A stretch of 42,982 nt of DNA, taken from a virus. The notes under the pieces were generated by a model. That model was given only the letters and a program-made list of their open reading frames with translations. It was not told the DNA's origin and ran no database searches. Positions 37,441 through 42,982 of the stretch are shown piece by piece (position 1 is the first letter of the stretch; every line of letters starts with the position of its first letter). Position numbers and translations under genes: made by a program. The DNA lies in IMG/VR virus record IMGVR_UViG_3300044529_000032, positions 1 to 42,982 of that record; one strand, 5' to 3'.

Positions 37441-37662
37441 CTACTCTCTGTCCTTGACCTTCACGAACTGTACCACGCGCTCGTAGCCGAGCTTCTCCGC
37501 AACCTTCTCGCTGATCTCGCGCCGGCCGAGCCGGATGTCGGAGAGATACTGCGGCGTGATGTCGAGGCGCGCGGCGACGCTGTTCTGCGAGCCCCACCGC
37601 TTCACCATCGCGGTAATGAGTCCGAGCATCTCCGGCTGAGAAAGTGCGGTCGCTGTCGTCAT
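37441..37662 (-). CDS. Small Cro/CI-type HTH protein
   Basis: 73 residues from ATG 37662. The HTH is clear: WGSQNSVAARLDITPQYLSD then IRLGRREISEKVAEKLGYE. It belongs to the short XRE-like group found in phage early regions. It is preceded by a TTGACA promoter whose start lies at the ATG. It may regulate the early promoters, including the palindromic one at 30988-31002. It has no catalytic tail, so RecA-type cleavage control is unlikely. Confidence 0.88.
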   Translation of the reverse strand: MTTATALSQPEMLGLITAMVKRWGSQNSVAARLDITPQYLSDIRLGRREISEKVAEKLGYERVVQFVKVKDRE

Positions 37663-37668
37663 GTTCCT

Positions 37669-37697
37669 ACAATACGCGGTTACGCTGATGTTGTCAA
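37669..37697 (-). promoter_or_regulatory. Sigma70-like promoter, leaderless start
   Basis: TTGACA (37697-37692), 17-base spacer, TATTGT (37674-37669). Six bases separate the -10 box from ATG 37662, so the transcript probably begins at the start codon of the HTH gene. Confidence 0.82.
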
Positions 37698-37876
37698 GAG
37701 GGGCGCGACGATGTCTTTTCCGGCTCGCCTTTGCCGGCCGTCATTGAGAGGGAGAACGGCGCATCGAGTCCCGGAGTCCGACCATCGTCCAGCTCGCTCC
37801 GTTCTTCGTCGGCGCGGGACGTGATCGAAAGGCTCACGCGGTTCGGGAGCTTCACGAGGGCGAGGGTCTTTTTCAT
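37694..37876 (-). CDS. Small hypothetical protein
   Basis: 60 residues from ATG 37876, overlapping the previous stop by ATGA. It has a basic start (KKTLALVKLPNRVSLSI) and an acidic middle (RADEERSELDDGRTPG). It ends just inside the -35 box of the next promoter. It is probably translated with the loader gene; role unknown. Confidence 0.65.
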   Translation of the reverse strand: MKKTLALVKLPNRVSLSITSRADEERSELDDGRTPGLDAPFSLSMTAGKGEPEKTSSRPS

Positions 37877-38205
37877 GCGCTGGCGTCCTTCGCGGTCAGG
37901 CGCTTGGAGGTTTTGGCTTGCTCGGTATAGAACGTGTCGATGCCTTTCGCTACCGGATCGTTTGATGGCAGTCGGCCAATCGTGCGCTCAGGGTTGTGGA
38001 CGTAGGCGCGGATTTCGTTCGGCGTCGGAAAGAATGTGCGCCCACCCTCTTTCAGGATCCGCTGCGCCGCCCACGTAAACGTCTGATCGTCAACGTCCGA
38101 GAGGGCGATGCCCCACGCCTCACCCGTCATGTCGGTCAACTCCCGTGTGGGGTAAAGCTCCTGGAACAGCGCGAGAAACTTCGTGATCGTCGGCTGGCTT
38201 GCCAT
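37873..38205 (-). CDS. Helicase-loader candidate (gp39/P-like)
   Basis: 110 residues from ATG 38205, which overlaps the end of the initiator gene by 86 bp. The sequence ITKFLALFQELYPTRELTDM, EAWGIALSDVDDQTFTWAAQ then GRTFFPTPNEIRAYV resembles the N-terminal part of phage loaders such as gp39 of SPP1 and lambda P, which bring DnaB helicase to the origin. An upstream in-frame start at 38319 exists but reads low-quality sequence. No helicase was seen, so host DnaB would be the partner. Confidence 0.75.
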   Translation of the reverse strand: MASQPTITKFLALFQELYPTRELTDMTGEAWGIALSDVDDQTFTWAAQRILKEGGRTFFPTPNEIRAYVHNPERTIGRLPSNDPVAKGIDTFYTEQAKTSKRLTAKDASA

Positions 38206-38971
38206 TGTCAAATCCGTTTCGTTGGAGGCCACGGAGAAGCGCGGCGCGTCCCCGTTCTTGTTTGCTCTGGTACCCGTTTTTCTCTGGCTCTGGTTGGGTG
38301 AGCTTCCGACAGAAGGCACGAATGGCGTTCGCCGTCACGGGCGATCCGTTCGAGCGGAGTTCGAGCAGGGCTTGGCCGATGGTGTGCCAGCCGAACGCCT
38401 GCCCCCCGCTAATCGGTTCGTGCAAGGTGCCAAGCATGGCGTCGAACGAGGTAGGGTTCTTCACGGACTCACGTGTAGCGAGGTACGCATCACAGTGGGA
38501 CGCCTCAACAAACTTCGCGCCGTGTGTGTGTTGTGTTGCTTCTGCTTTTGTATATGCCTCTGTATCTGCATCTGCTTCTGTTGACTTTCGCTGACGGCGT
38601 GCTGACGGTGCTGACTTTCGCTGACGGTGACGGCGCGACGACTCCCGCCATGACGCCTTGCGGGACTCCACGTCTTGGAGAGCGCGGTAGTGGGCATATT
38701 TGTAGATGAACCATCCACCCTCCCGTTGCTCTATCCGTCGTCCCTCATGCTCTTGCGTCGGATCTTCAGGGTCGGGCGACATGAGACGGTCAAGCGCGGC
38801 CTGACACTGTTCGAGGGGCACGTTGGCGAGACGAGCGAGGCCAGACGGCGAGGATCGCACATCTCCGTCCTTGTCGGAAAGCGCCAACAGCGTGATCCAC
38901 ACCAACCGCGTCGGCATATCCTCAGACCACACCGAGGACGTGAGAATGGAGCTAAAAAGCTTGACGTACAA
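38120..38971 (-). CDS. O-like replication initiator with internal iterons
   Basis: 283 residues from TTG 38971, with AAGAGG 6 nt upstream. The N-terminal winged helix (VWITLLALSDKDGDVRSSPS, LARLANVPLEQCQAALDRLM, GGWFIYKYAHYRAL) is that of phage O-type initiators. Residues 110-150 are a charged low-complexity linker encoded by iterons and AT-rich DNA (38521-38633). The C-terminal domain (EPISGGQAFGWHTIGQALLE, LRSNGSPVTANAIRAF) probably contacts the helicase loader. In lambda the origin also lies inside gene O. The candidate origin is described separately. Confidence 0.82.
   Translation of the reverse strand: MYVKLFSSILTSSVWSEDMPTRLVWITLLALSDKDGDVRSSPSGLARLANVPLEQCQAALDRLMSPDPEDPTQEHEGRRIEQREGGWFIYKYAHYRALQDVESRKASWRESSRRHRQRKSAPSARRQRKSTEADADTEAYTKAEATQHTHGAKFVEASHCDAYLATRESVKNPTSFDAMLGTLHEPISGGQAFGWHTIGQALLELRSNGSPVTANAIRAFCRKLTQPEPEKNGYQSKQERGRAALLRGLQRNGFDNGKPADDHEVSRAVPGALPHTGVDRHDG
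38521..38633. other. Candidate replication origin: iterons and AT-rich tract
   Basis: Two copies of TGACTTTCGCTGACGG lie 30 bp apart (38582-38597 and 38612-38627), with GCTGACGG at 38590, 38601 and 38620. Next to them, 38521-38580 is T-rich with TCTGC/TTTTG runs, unusually AT-rich for this genome. The arrangement inside the initiator gene mirrors oriLambda. It is inferred, not demonstrated. Confidence 0.7.
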
Positions 38972-38993
38972 GGCAACCTCTTGGCTGACGTTT

Positions 38994-39006
38994 GCTGACG
39001 GTCAGC
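38994..39006. promoter_or_regulatory. 13-bp palindrome with the iteron core
   Basis: GCTGAC-G-GTCAGC is a perfect inverted repeat between the initiator gene and the plus-strand gene. It contains the GCTGACGG core of the origin iterons, so the initiator may bind here and regulate itself or the divergent gene. Confidence 0.72.
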
Positions 39007-39051
39007 ATGTTAGGGGTTGCGTCAGCAGAGCGCAAGTACTACTTTCTGGGC

Positions 39052-39252
39052 ATGGCTGAATCTCGCATGGTCATCGAAGCCGAAGCCATTGGCGGCCCGT
39101 TCTGCGGCTCCGTTTTGGTCGGCTACCGCAAGGAACTCCTCGCCTGCTCGGTCGAGGGGGGCCAGATGCACCGCTACGTCCTGGAATCGGACGAAGGGGC
39201 GTGGACCTGGCGCTATGACGGCCCCGTGACCGCTCCCACGGTGAGCGCCTAG
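39052..39252 (+). CDS. Only plus-strand gene: small conserved-looking protein
   Basis: 66 residues from ATG 39052; an in-frame ATG at 38992 would give a longer protein, but the palindrome lies in its 5' part. The sequence EAIGGPFCGSVLVGYRKELL and MHRYVLESDEGAWTWRYDGP follows a common phage pattern (GGPF-G then a Tyr-Arg-Trp-Tyr-Asp-Gly end) of unknown function. No ribosome site is obvious. It faces the initiator gene across the palindrome, so it may be divergently controlled. Confidence 0.7.
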   Translation: MAESRMVIEAEAIGGPFCGSVLVGYRKELLACSVEGGQMHRYVLESDEGAWTWRYDGPVTAPTVSA

Positions 39253-39358
39253 CCGGTTCCTCGCCTCCCAAACGGCAAACGGCCACCCATCACTGGATGA
39301 CCGTCTGGCGGATTCGATCCAGAGCCTAGAGCGGCACAGGCGCGAACCTCATCTGAAC
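39253..39358. other. Convergent intergenic gap (106 bp)
   Basis: Between the plus-strand gene and the convergent 70-residue minus-strand gene. Weak stems only (ACGG/CCGT at about 39281-39306 with inner CATC/GATG). No T-run, so no clear intrinsic terminator. No gene seen. Confidence 0.6.
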
Positions 39359-39571
39359 CTACCGCGCCGCCATGCGGCCCGCAACCACATCGGCCGGAAG
39401 ATCGATGAAGGAGCCGGACCACTCATGGCCCATCGCGCACGTGAAGCGCACCACCAGCCCCGGATACACCTTCGAGGTGACGGTCACGGCCACGTCCCGG
39501 CACCGCGGGCACGTATGCCGCGGGTCCAAGGGATTGAGCAGGCCCTCCTCGATGTGCTCGCGCGCGTTCAT
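39359..39571 (-). CDS. Small zinc-ribbon protein behind its own promoter
   Basis: 70 residues from ATG 39571. Two Cys pairs (CPRCRDVAVTVTSK and FTCAMGHEWSGSF) form a ribbon or a Cys/Cys-Cys/His site. The transcription start predicted from the upstream promoter falls on or next to the ATG. It is likely an early regulator or host-takeover protein, but the target is unknown. Confidence 0.75.
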   Translation of the reverse strand: MNAREHIEEGLLNPLDPRHTCPRCRDVAVTVTSKVYPGLVVRFTCAMGHEWSGSFIDLPADVVAGRMAAR

Positions 39572-39576
39572 GCTGA

Positions 39577-39605
39577 TAGCTACAGCAAGAACTTTACCCT
39601 GTCAA
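39577..39605 (-). promoter_or_regulatory. Sigma70-like promoter, leaderless start
   Basis: TTGACA (39605-39600), 17-base spacer, TAGCTA (39582-39577, weaker). Five bases separate the -10 box from ATG 39571. The -10 area is partly symmetric (GCTG...CAGC). Confidence 0.68.
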
Positions 39606-39627
39606 GCAACCCGCCTAGAAACGCAAT

Positions 39628-39658
39628 CCGGTCGGTGCTCACCCAAGCCACCGACCGG
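39628..39658 (-). terminator. Late-transcript hairpin
   Basis: CCGGTCGGTG (39628-39637) and CACCGACCGG (39649-39658) form a perfect 10-bp stem with an 11-nt loop. On the minus strand it is followed by ATTGCGTTTCT, a modest T-rich end. It lies after the last lysis-region gene (stop at 39737) and before the 39577-39605 promoter, where late transcription should end. Confidence 0.75.
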
Positions 39659-39736
39659 ACTGTCACAGGAGCGGGCACCGCTGCCGAGGTGCCGCGGGGA
39701 TTCTACCCGTTCCCGATCACCCGCGCAACTCGTTCC

Positions 39737-40444
39737 CTACGGCGCCCAGACTCCCGCCGCGGCTCCGCACGCCACCGCGGCACCGATGGCGACCGCTGGA
39801 CCGGCCAATGTCCCGAGTCCACCGCATCCCGCCGCCGCGGTCACAATGATGATCCCGTGGAACGCCCGGTGCAGAAGTCCCGGCTGCTGGCCTTTCAGGT
39901 CCGCGATGATCTTGTCCTGCGCCTGATGGTCCTGCCGGGCGAGGTCGAGCGCCGACTTACTCCCCTCGAGCGCCTTCGCCTGCGCTTCCATCGCCAGCGA
40001 GTCGTACATGAATCGCTTCTGCGACGCGTCCCGTTCAGCGTGGAACCGGGCGTCCAGCACGGAGTCCGCGACGATCAGGCTGTCCAGCGTCCCCCGAAGC
40101 CTCGCGTTCGTGGCTTGCGAGTCCTCCAGCGTGAGCCGGGCGACCGTGCGCGCATACGTGGCCGCCCGGTCCGCGGAGTCCGATCGCACCACCGCGTTCG
40201 CATGTGGCACCTTCGCCGCCGCGGCCAGCTTCACTAGGTCCGCGCTCACCCGGGTCAGGCTGCCCGCGCGCGCCGTGGCCACCTGCGTCAGCGAGTCGAT
40301 CGCCTGCTCTTTCGCCACGTCGATCACGGTCCGTTCGGCCACGGTGCCGTTGTGGTGTCCGAGCCAGTACGCCCCGCCGACGAGCGCGAGCCCGACGACG
40401 AGGATCGTGGCGTACTGCTGGCCCTTCACTGTGAGGCCGGGCAC
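39737..40444 (-). CDS. Spanin-like coiled-coil membrane protein
   Basis: 235 residues from GTG 40444. One N-terminal membrane segment (ATILVVGLALVGGAYWLGH) is followed by a long helical region (TQVATARAGSLTRVSADLVK, LARQDHQAQDKIIADLKGQQ). A C-terminal hydrophobic Gly/Ala part (GIIIVTAAAGCGGLGTLAGP) resembles a second membrane anchor. Rz-type spanins bridge inner and outer membranes to finish lysis. The final hydrophobic part is unusual for Rz, and no lipoprotein signal is seen here, so a unimolecular variant or a tail protein is possible. It is the last gene of the lysis cluster. Confidence 0.7.
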   Translation of the reverse strand: MPGLTVKGQQYATILVVGLALVGGAYWLGHHNGTVAERTVIDVAKEQAIDSLTQVATARAGSLTRVSADLVKLAAAAKVPHANAVVRSDSADRAATYARTVARLTLEDSQATNARLRGTLDSLIVADSVLDARFHAERDASQKRFMYDSLAMEAQAKALEGSKSALDLARQDHQAQDKIIADLKGQQPGLLHRAFHGIIIVTAAAGCGGLGTLAGPAVAIGAAVACGAAAGVWAP

Positions 40445-40447
40445 GGA

Positions 40448-41002
40448 TTACGCTGGCTTCGGCGCGACGACGTTCGCCGCCTGCTGTGCCGCCGCCTGCT
40501 GCTCGGCGGTGATGAGGCGCACCGGGACCGTCGAAGCCGCCGCCAGCGCCTTGAACGCGGTCAGCACCGGACCCGTTGCCTGCGCCATCAGCTCCTCACG
40601 GAAGAAGGCGCCGAGCCCATCCCACCACGCCTGCGATGACCCGACGAGCGCGCCGTGCAGGTCCGTGTTGGAAAGCATCGACGCCGCGCCACTCGTCGCC
40701 ACCACCAACGCCGTGAAACTGGCGAGGGTAAGGCCGGACGGTACCGGTATCCCGTTCATCGTCTCGACGGCTGGCGGGGACATGGGAACGGCGGGGATCG
40801 CGCCCGGCGGGGCGGTCGGGAACGCCACAGCCGGCACATTCAGCGTGGTGGCGCTGGCCGGAAACACCTTGTCGTACAGCCAGTTCAGGTCCGCTTCGAG
40901 CGCGGCGATCTTCGTGTTCGAGGACTTCGGCAGGAAGTGCGCGGCCAAGGCGGCCAGCGCGATCACGCCGATCAGGGTGAGGAGAATGTAGACGACGGTC
41001 AT
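40448..41002 (-). CDS. Membrane-anchored protein, lysis region
   Basis: 184 residues from ATG 41002, overlapping the endolysin stop by ATGA. One N-terminal membrane helix (VYILLTLIGVIALAALAAHF), then a short coiled region (SNTKIAALEADLNWLYDKVF), a Pro/Val linker and a helical C-terminal part with Gln/Ala runs. Its position between endolysin and spanin candidate suggests a lysis or envelope role. No family was recognised. Confidence 0.72.
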   Translation of the reverse strand: MTVVYILLTLIGVIALAALAAHFLPKSSNTKIAALEADLNWLYDKVFPASATTLNVPAVAFPTAPPGAIPAVPMSPPAVETMNGIPVPSGLTLASFTALVVATSGAASMLSNTDLHGALVGSSQAWWDGLGAFFREELMAQATGPVLTAFKALAAASTVPVRLITAEQQAAAQQAANVVAPKPA

Positions 41003-41433
41003 GGGCCTGCCTGCGTTGAGGTTTTATCGCGCTGCCAGTGGAGTTTTTCGATGTGGTCGTAGTCGCCGATGGTGGCGAGGCCGTGCAGCCGCGGATGCGC
41101 GAGCACCGCGGCGATCAACCCCTGCCACGCGGGATGTTCCGGCGCCCAGTCGTCTTTCCCATCGACGACGAGCGTGATGTCCACCGCGCGCGCCAGGCCG
41201 TCCGGAAAGTTGTCGCCGACGTGCGCACTGTTCGACGGATCGGTGTATTTCGGTTTGGAGGGATCCGCGAGCCATGCGTCGTGACCGGCCTGCTCGACGA
41301 CCGCATCGCGCCACCCGCACGTGATGACCGCCTGCATGGTCGTGCCCGCGGTGTAGTCGTTCAGGAGTGCGACGACGTCGGTCAGGAATACGGGATCGAC
41401 CCGTGACGCATCGATGCGAAGTTTTGTGGTCAT
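40999..41433 (-). CDS. Endolysin candidate, M15-type D,D/L,D-peptidase
   Basis: 144 residues from ATG 41433, overlapping the previous stop by ATGA. The region SAHVGDNFPDGLARAVDITL (His 71, Asp 86) and DYDHIEKLHW (His 127, Glu 129) fit the zinc site of M15/VanY-like peptidases (His, Asp, His). Such enzymes cut the peptide stem of peptidoglycan. No signal peptide is present, so a holin would release it. Small membrane genes directly upstream supply candidates. Confidence 0.82.
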   Translation of the reverse strand: MTTKLRIDASRVDPVFLTDVVALLNDYTAGTTMQAVITCGWRDAVVEQAGHDAWLADPSKPKYTDPSNSAHVGDNFPDGLARAVDITLVVDGKDDWAPEHPAWQGLIAAVLAHPRLHGLATIGDYDHIEKLHWQRDKTSTQAGP

Positions 41434-41750
41434 CCGTGCTTCTCCTCTGTGTGCACCGTCGTACTCGTGGAGCCGGCGACGACCGTCGTCACCTTCTCCA
41501 TGAGCGCGCCGAGCAACTTCTGCCCGGGCGAGCTCGAGAACCACTCCTGAATGTATCGGAACAATGCCTGCAGGGGGACGGCGAGCAGCGTCACGACGCC
41601 CAAGGCGCACCACGGCCAGTTGATCTCCTTCCCGCCACTCGCGTAGCGGAACGTGGCCGCGCAGTACGTCAGCGCAAAGACGAACGCGACGACGCGCGTC
41701 ATGCTCCACGCGCCATCGTCGTCATGAAACATCGTGAGCGGGCTCGTCAT
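41430..41750 (-). CDS. Two-TM holin candidate
   Basis: 106 residues from ATG 41750 with GGAGG 5-6 nt upstream. Two hydrophobic segments (VVAFVFALTYCAATFRYA and PWCALGVVTLLAVPLQALF) flank a short polar turn, and the C terminus is polar with KVTTVVAGSTSTTVHTEEKH. It is followed by the endolysin through ATGA. Its size and position suit a holin. The alternative is another membrane protein. Confidence 0.72.
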   Translation of the reverse strand: MTSPLTMFHDDDGAWSMTRVVAFVFALTYCAATFRYASGGKEINWPWCALGVVTLLAVPLQALFRYIQEWFSSSPGQKLLGALMEKVTTVVAGSTSTTVHTEEKHG

Positions 41751-41763
41751 GAATGCCTCCTCC

Positions 41764-42045
41764 TCACCGCGGCGCGCGGCAGAAGGAATCCTTGGGCGCC
41801 TGCCCACAGAGAATCGCCCGGATCACCCGAATATCCGCCGCGATCCCCGCGATCTGCTCGGTCTGCTTGGCGTCGCCTTCTGCGGTGCTTTTCGCGAGCA
41901 CCGCCGCCGTGGCCGCGACTTCGGCGCGATCGGCTTTCTGCGCCACACTCGCGCGGAGCTCTCCCCACGCGATGCCGATCATAATGGCGTAGACGATCAC
42001 GCGGACACTTGGCGAGTTGAGCGCCTCCTTGACCGAGCCCGTCAT
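41764..42045 (-). CDS. Single-TM coiled-coil protein
   Basis: 93 residues from ATG 42045, overlapping the preceding stop (TAATG). A membrane segment (VRVIVYAIMIGIAWGELR) leads to a helical region (KADRAEVAATAAVLAKSTAE, AKQTEQIAGIAADIRVIRAI). Its layout (inner-membrane anchor plus periplasmic coiled coil) matches either an i-spanin or a holin-associated protein. Cys residues near the end (LCGQ, FCRAP) could form a disulfide. It precedes the holin candidate. Confidence 0.7.
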   Translation of the reverse strand: MTGSVKEALNSPSVRVIVYAIMIGIAWGELRASVAQKADRAEVAATAAVLAKSTAEGDAKQTEQIAGIAADIRVIRAILCGQAPKDSFCRAPR

Positions 42046-42209
42046 TAGTGACGCCCGCCGAGCGTAATGAGATCGTTCCAGCCGCCGCCGAGCAGCAACC
42101 AGAGCACCAGCACCACGACGAGGGCGACGTTGAAGATCAACGCGGCCTGCGAGTTGGAGACGGGCACGATGATCTTGAGCACGATCAGAATCAGCAAGAG
42201 CGCGAGCAT
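42045..42209 (-). CDS. 54-residue two-TM membrane protein
   Basis: A 54-codon frame from ATG 42209 to TAA 42045 with TAATG overlap. It has two hydrophobic segments (MLALLLILIVLKIIVPV and LIFNVALVVVLVLWLLLGGG) and a Gly-rich turn, then a short polar tail. It may be a small holin or antiholin. Confidence 0.72.
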   Translation of the reverse strand: MLALLLILIVLKIIVPVSNSQAALIFNVALVVVLVLWLLLGGGWNDLITLGGRH

Positions 42210-42242
42210 ACCGACCTCACAGGTAAAAGATGAGCGCCACGA

Positions 42243-42386
42243 CTACCACGATCCCGGCTTCTTGATCTCGCGCGCCAACATGGTCACGAGGATGATCGAC
42301 CCGAGTCCCACGAACGCCAGCACCACAATGACGCCGTACAGCGCCCATACCCAGCCGGGGAGATGCGTCGGCACGAACGGATTCAT
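42243..42386 (-). CDS. 47-residue single-TM membrane protein
   Basis: A 47-codon frame from ATG 42386, overlapping the upstream stop by ATGA. A hydrophobic core (WVWALYGVIVVLAFVGLGS, then IILVTMLA) is followed by a basic tail (REIKKPGSW). It begins MNPFVPT, echoing the NPF tags of the giant virion protein. Role unknown; lysis or envelope function is inferred from place. Confidence 0.68.
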   Translation of the reverse strand: MNPFVPTHLPGWVWALYGVIVVLAFVGLGSIILVTMLAREIKKPGSW

Positions 42387-42658
42387 CGCACCCTCTTCTT
42401 ACGCGGCGCCTTCACGGCGACTTTCACGGCGCCTTTGATCCGGTCGGTCGCGACCTGATTGACCACCTGCTGCGAGGCGGTGAGCGCGGCCATGATCTCC
42501 GTCTGATGGCCGTTCACCTTCCCCTCGATGTGCTTCAAGGTGTCGGCGGTTTTCTCGTGGTCCGCGCGGGCTTTCGCCCGGAGCGCCAGCCACGCCACCA
42601 GCTGCGACAAGAGCAGTGGCGAGGTGACCACGAGCGAGATCGTCACAGCGTCGGTCAT
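42383..42658 (-). CDS. Single-TM protein with coiled coil and basic tail
   Basis: 91 residues from ATG 42658. An N-terminal membrane segment (TISLVVTSPLLLSQLVAWLA) precedes a helix (KARADHEKTADTLKHIEGKV) and a basic C terminus (KVAVKAPRKKRV). This is a common phage layout of spanin-like or holin-like accessory proteins. It directly follows the giant virion gene, with 7 bp between. Confidence 0.72.
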   Translation of the reverse strand: MTDAVTISLVVTSPLLLSQLVAWLALRAKARADHEKTADTLKHIEGKVNGHQTEIMAALTASQQVVNQVATDRIKGAVKVAVKAPRKKRVR

Positions 42659-42665
42659 CGGCGCC

Positions 42666-42982
42666 TCACGGGGATTTGGTGAACGGGTTGTTTTTGGAAT
42701 ATGCAGGAACCGGGGCACCAGCGCCCTTGATCTGATTCTGGAACCGGATGGCGCTCGAGGCCGACCGGTCGATATTCGCCCGCGCCGCCGCCTTCGTCAG
42801 CGTCACGCGGATCATCGGCCCCGTGAACCCGTTCTCTGCGGCTTCCTTGATCGCGTCCTGCACGATCTGCTGGCGCTTTGCGGGGTCGTGCTCTTGAAAG
42901 ATCTGCGACACCTTCGCCTGCTGCCACGCGCCCTCGTCGTGCCGTTCCGCCGCTGCCCGCGGCGCGCTTCCGGCCTTCGCTT
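42666..42982 (-). CDS. Giant virion protein, C-terminal part
   Basis: This is the C-terminal end of the gene that starts at 3459. It reads from the window edge (the last 149 bases repeat 1-149) to TGA 42666. Residues unique to this side add about 55 codons. The end (FTGPMIRVTLTKAAARANID, then IRFQNQIKGAGAPVPAYSKN) closes with NNPFTKSP, another NPFT tag. The full protein should be read as one gene across the junction. Confidence 0.88.
   Translation of the reverse strand, partial: AKAGSAPRAAAERHDEGAWQQAKVSQIFQEHDPAKRQQIVQDAIKEAAENGFTGPMIRVTLTKAAARANIDRSASSAIRFQNQIKGAGAPVPAYSKNNPFTKSP
42834..42982. repeat. Terminal direct repeat, right copy
   Basis: Partner of bases 1-149. It carries C at 42960 where the left copy has T at 127. 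Confidence 0.95.

Noticed and set aside
38952-39008. 18-codon leader ORF overlapping the initiator start
   Set aside because: No ribosome site and poor composition; probably chance, although it overlaps the palindrome.
42213-42242. 10-codon GTG frame between two small membrane genes
   Set aside because: Too short to separate from chance despite hydrophobic codons.

Overview
This window is the complete genome of a tailed, podovirus-like phage (Caudoviricetes), shown linearised. Bases 1-149 recur at 42834-42982 with one difference, so the unique sequence is about 42,833 bp and the molecule is circular or terminally redundant as assembled. The DNA is GC-rich. Shine-Dalgarno sites (GGAGG, GAGGT) and TTGACA-type promoters suggest a bacterial host with a sigma70-like system, but nothing in the sequence names the host. 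No integrase and no classical CI repressor were found. Almost every gene lies on the minus strand, so transcription runs from high to low coordinates; one short gene (39052-39252) is on plus. Genes are packed, commonly with ATGA or GTGA stop/start overlaps.

Replication and recombination lie at 38971-34425: an O-like initiator with iterons inside its own gene (candidate origin), a gp39/P-like helicase-loader candidate, a small Cro/CI-type HTH protein, a DEDD 3'-5' exonuclease, an ERF single-strand-annealing protein and a ribbon-helix-helix protein. No helicase, polymerase or primase is visible, so host enzymes are probably borrowed.

A mosaic accessory region follows (34361-26774): a protein with a long alanine-rich repeat, a C5-cytosine methyltransferase, an amino-methyltransferase with DPPY motif, a protein with a Lar-like zinc domain, a possible Acb2/Tad1-like protein, several small zinc-ribbon or DNA-binding proteins, a RusA-type resolvase and a long hexanucleotide repeat. 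This region carries repeated gene-junction modules. The clearest is a 36-bp sequence present three times that encodes a 15-17 codon mini-ORF whose start overlaps the upstream stop and whose end overlaps the downstream start.

Packaging and head genes follow (26737-14000): DUF6496-like protein, small and large terminase, a CAU-anticodon tRNA, portal, a scaffold with an N-terminal signal peptide, and the major capsid protein. Small virion genes, two fibre proteins, tail adaptor and tubular proteins, a cupin and three internal virion (ejection) proteins come next (13800-1). The largest of these crosses the window ends. Lysis genes lie at 42658-39737: several small membrane proteins, an M15-type peptidase endolysin and a spanin-like coiled-coil membrane protein. 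They end at a strong hairpin at 39628-39658.

Four sigma70-like promoters are visible on the minus strand. Three place the predicted transcription start on or within about 2 nt of the ATG, which suggests leaderless early transcripts. The fourth carries a perfect palindrome over its -10 box.
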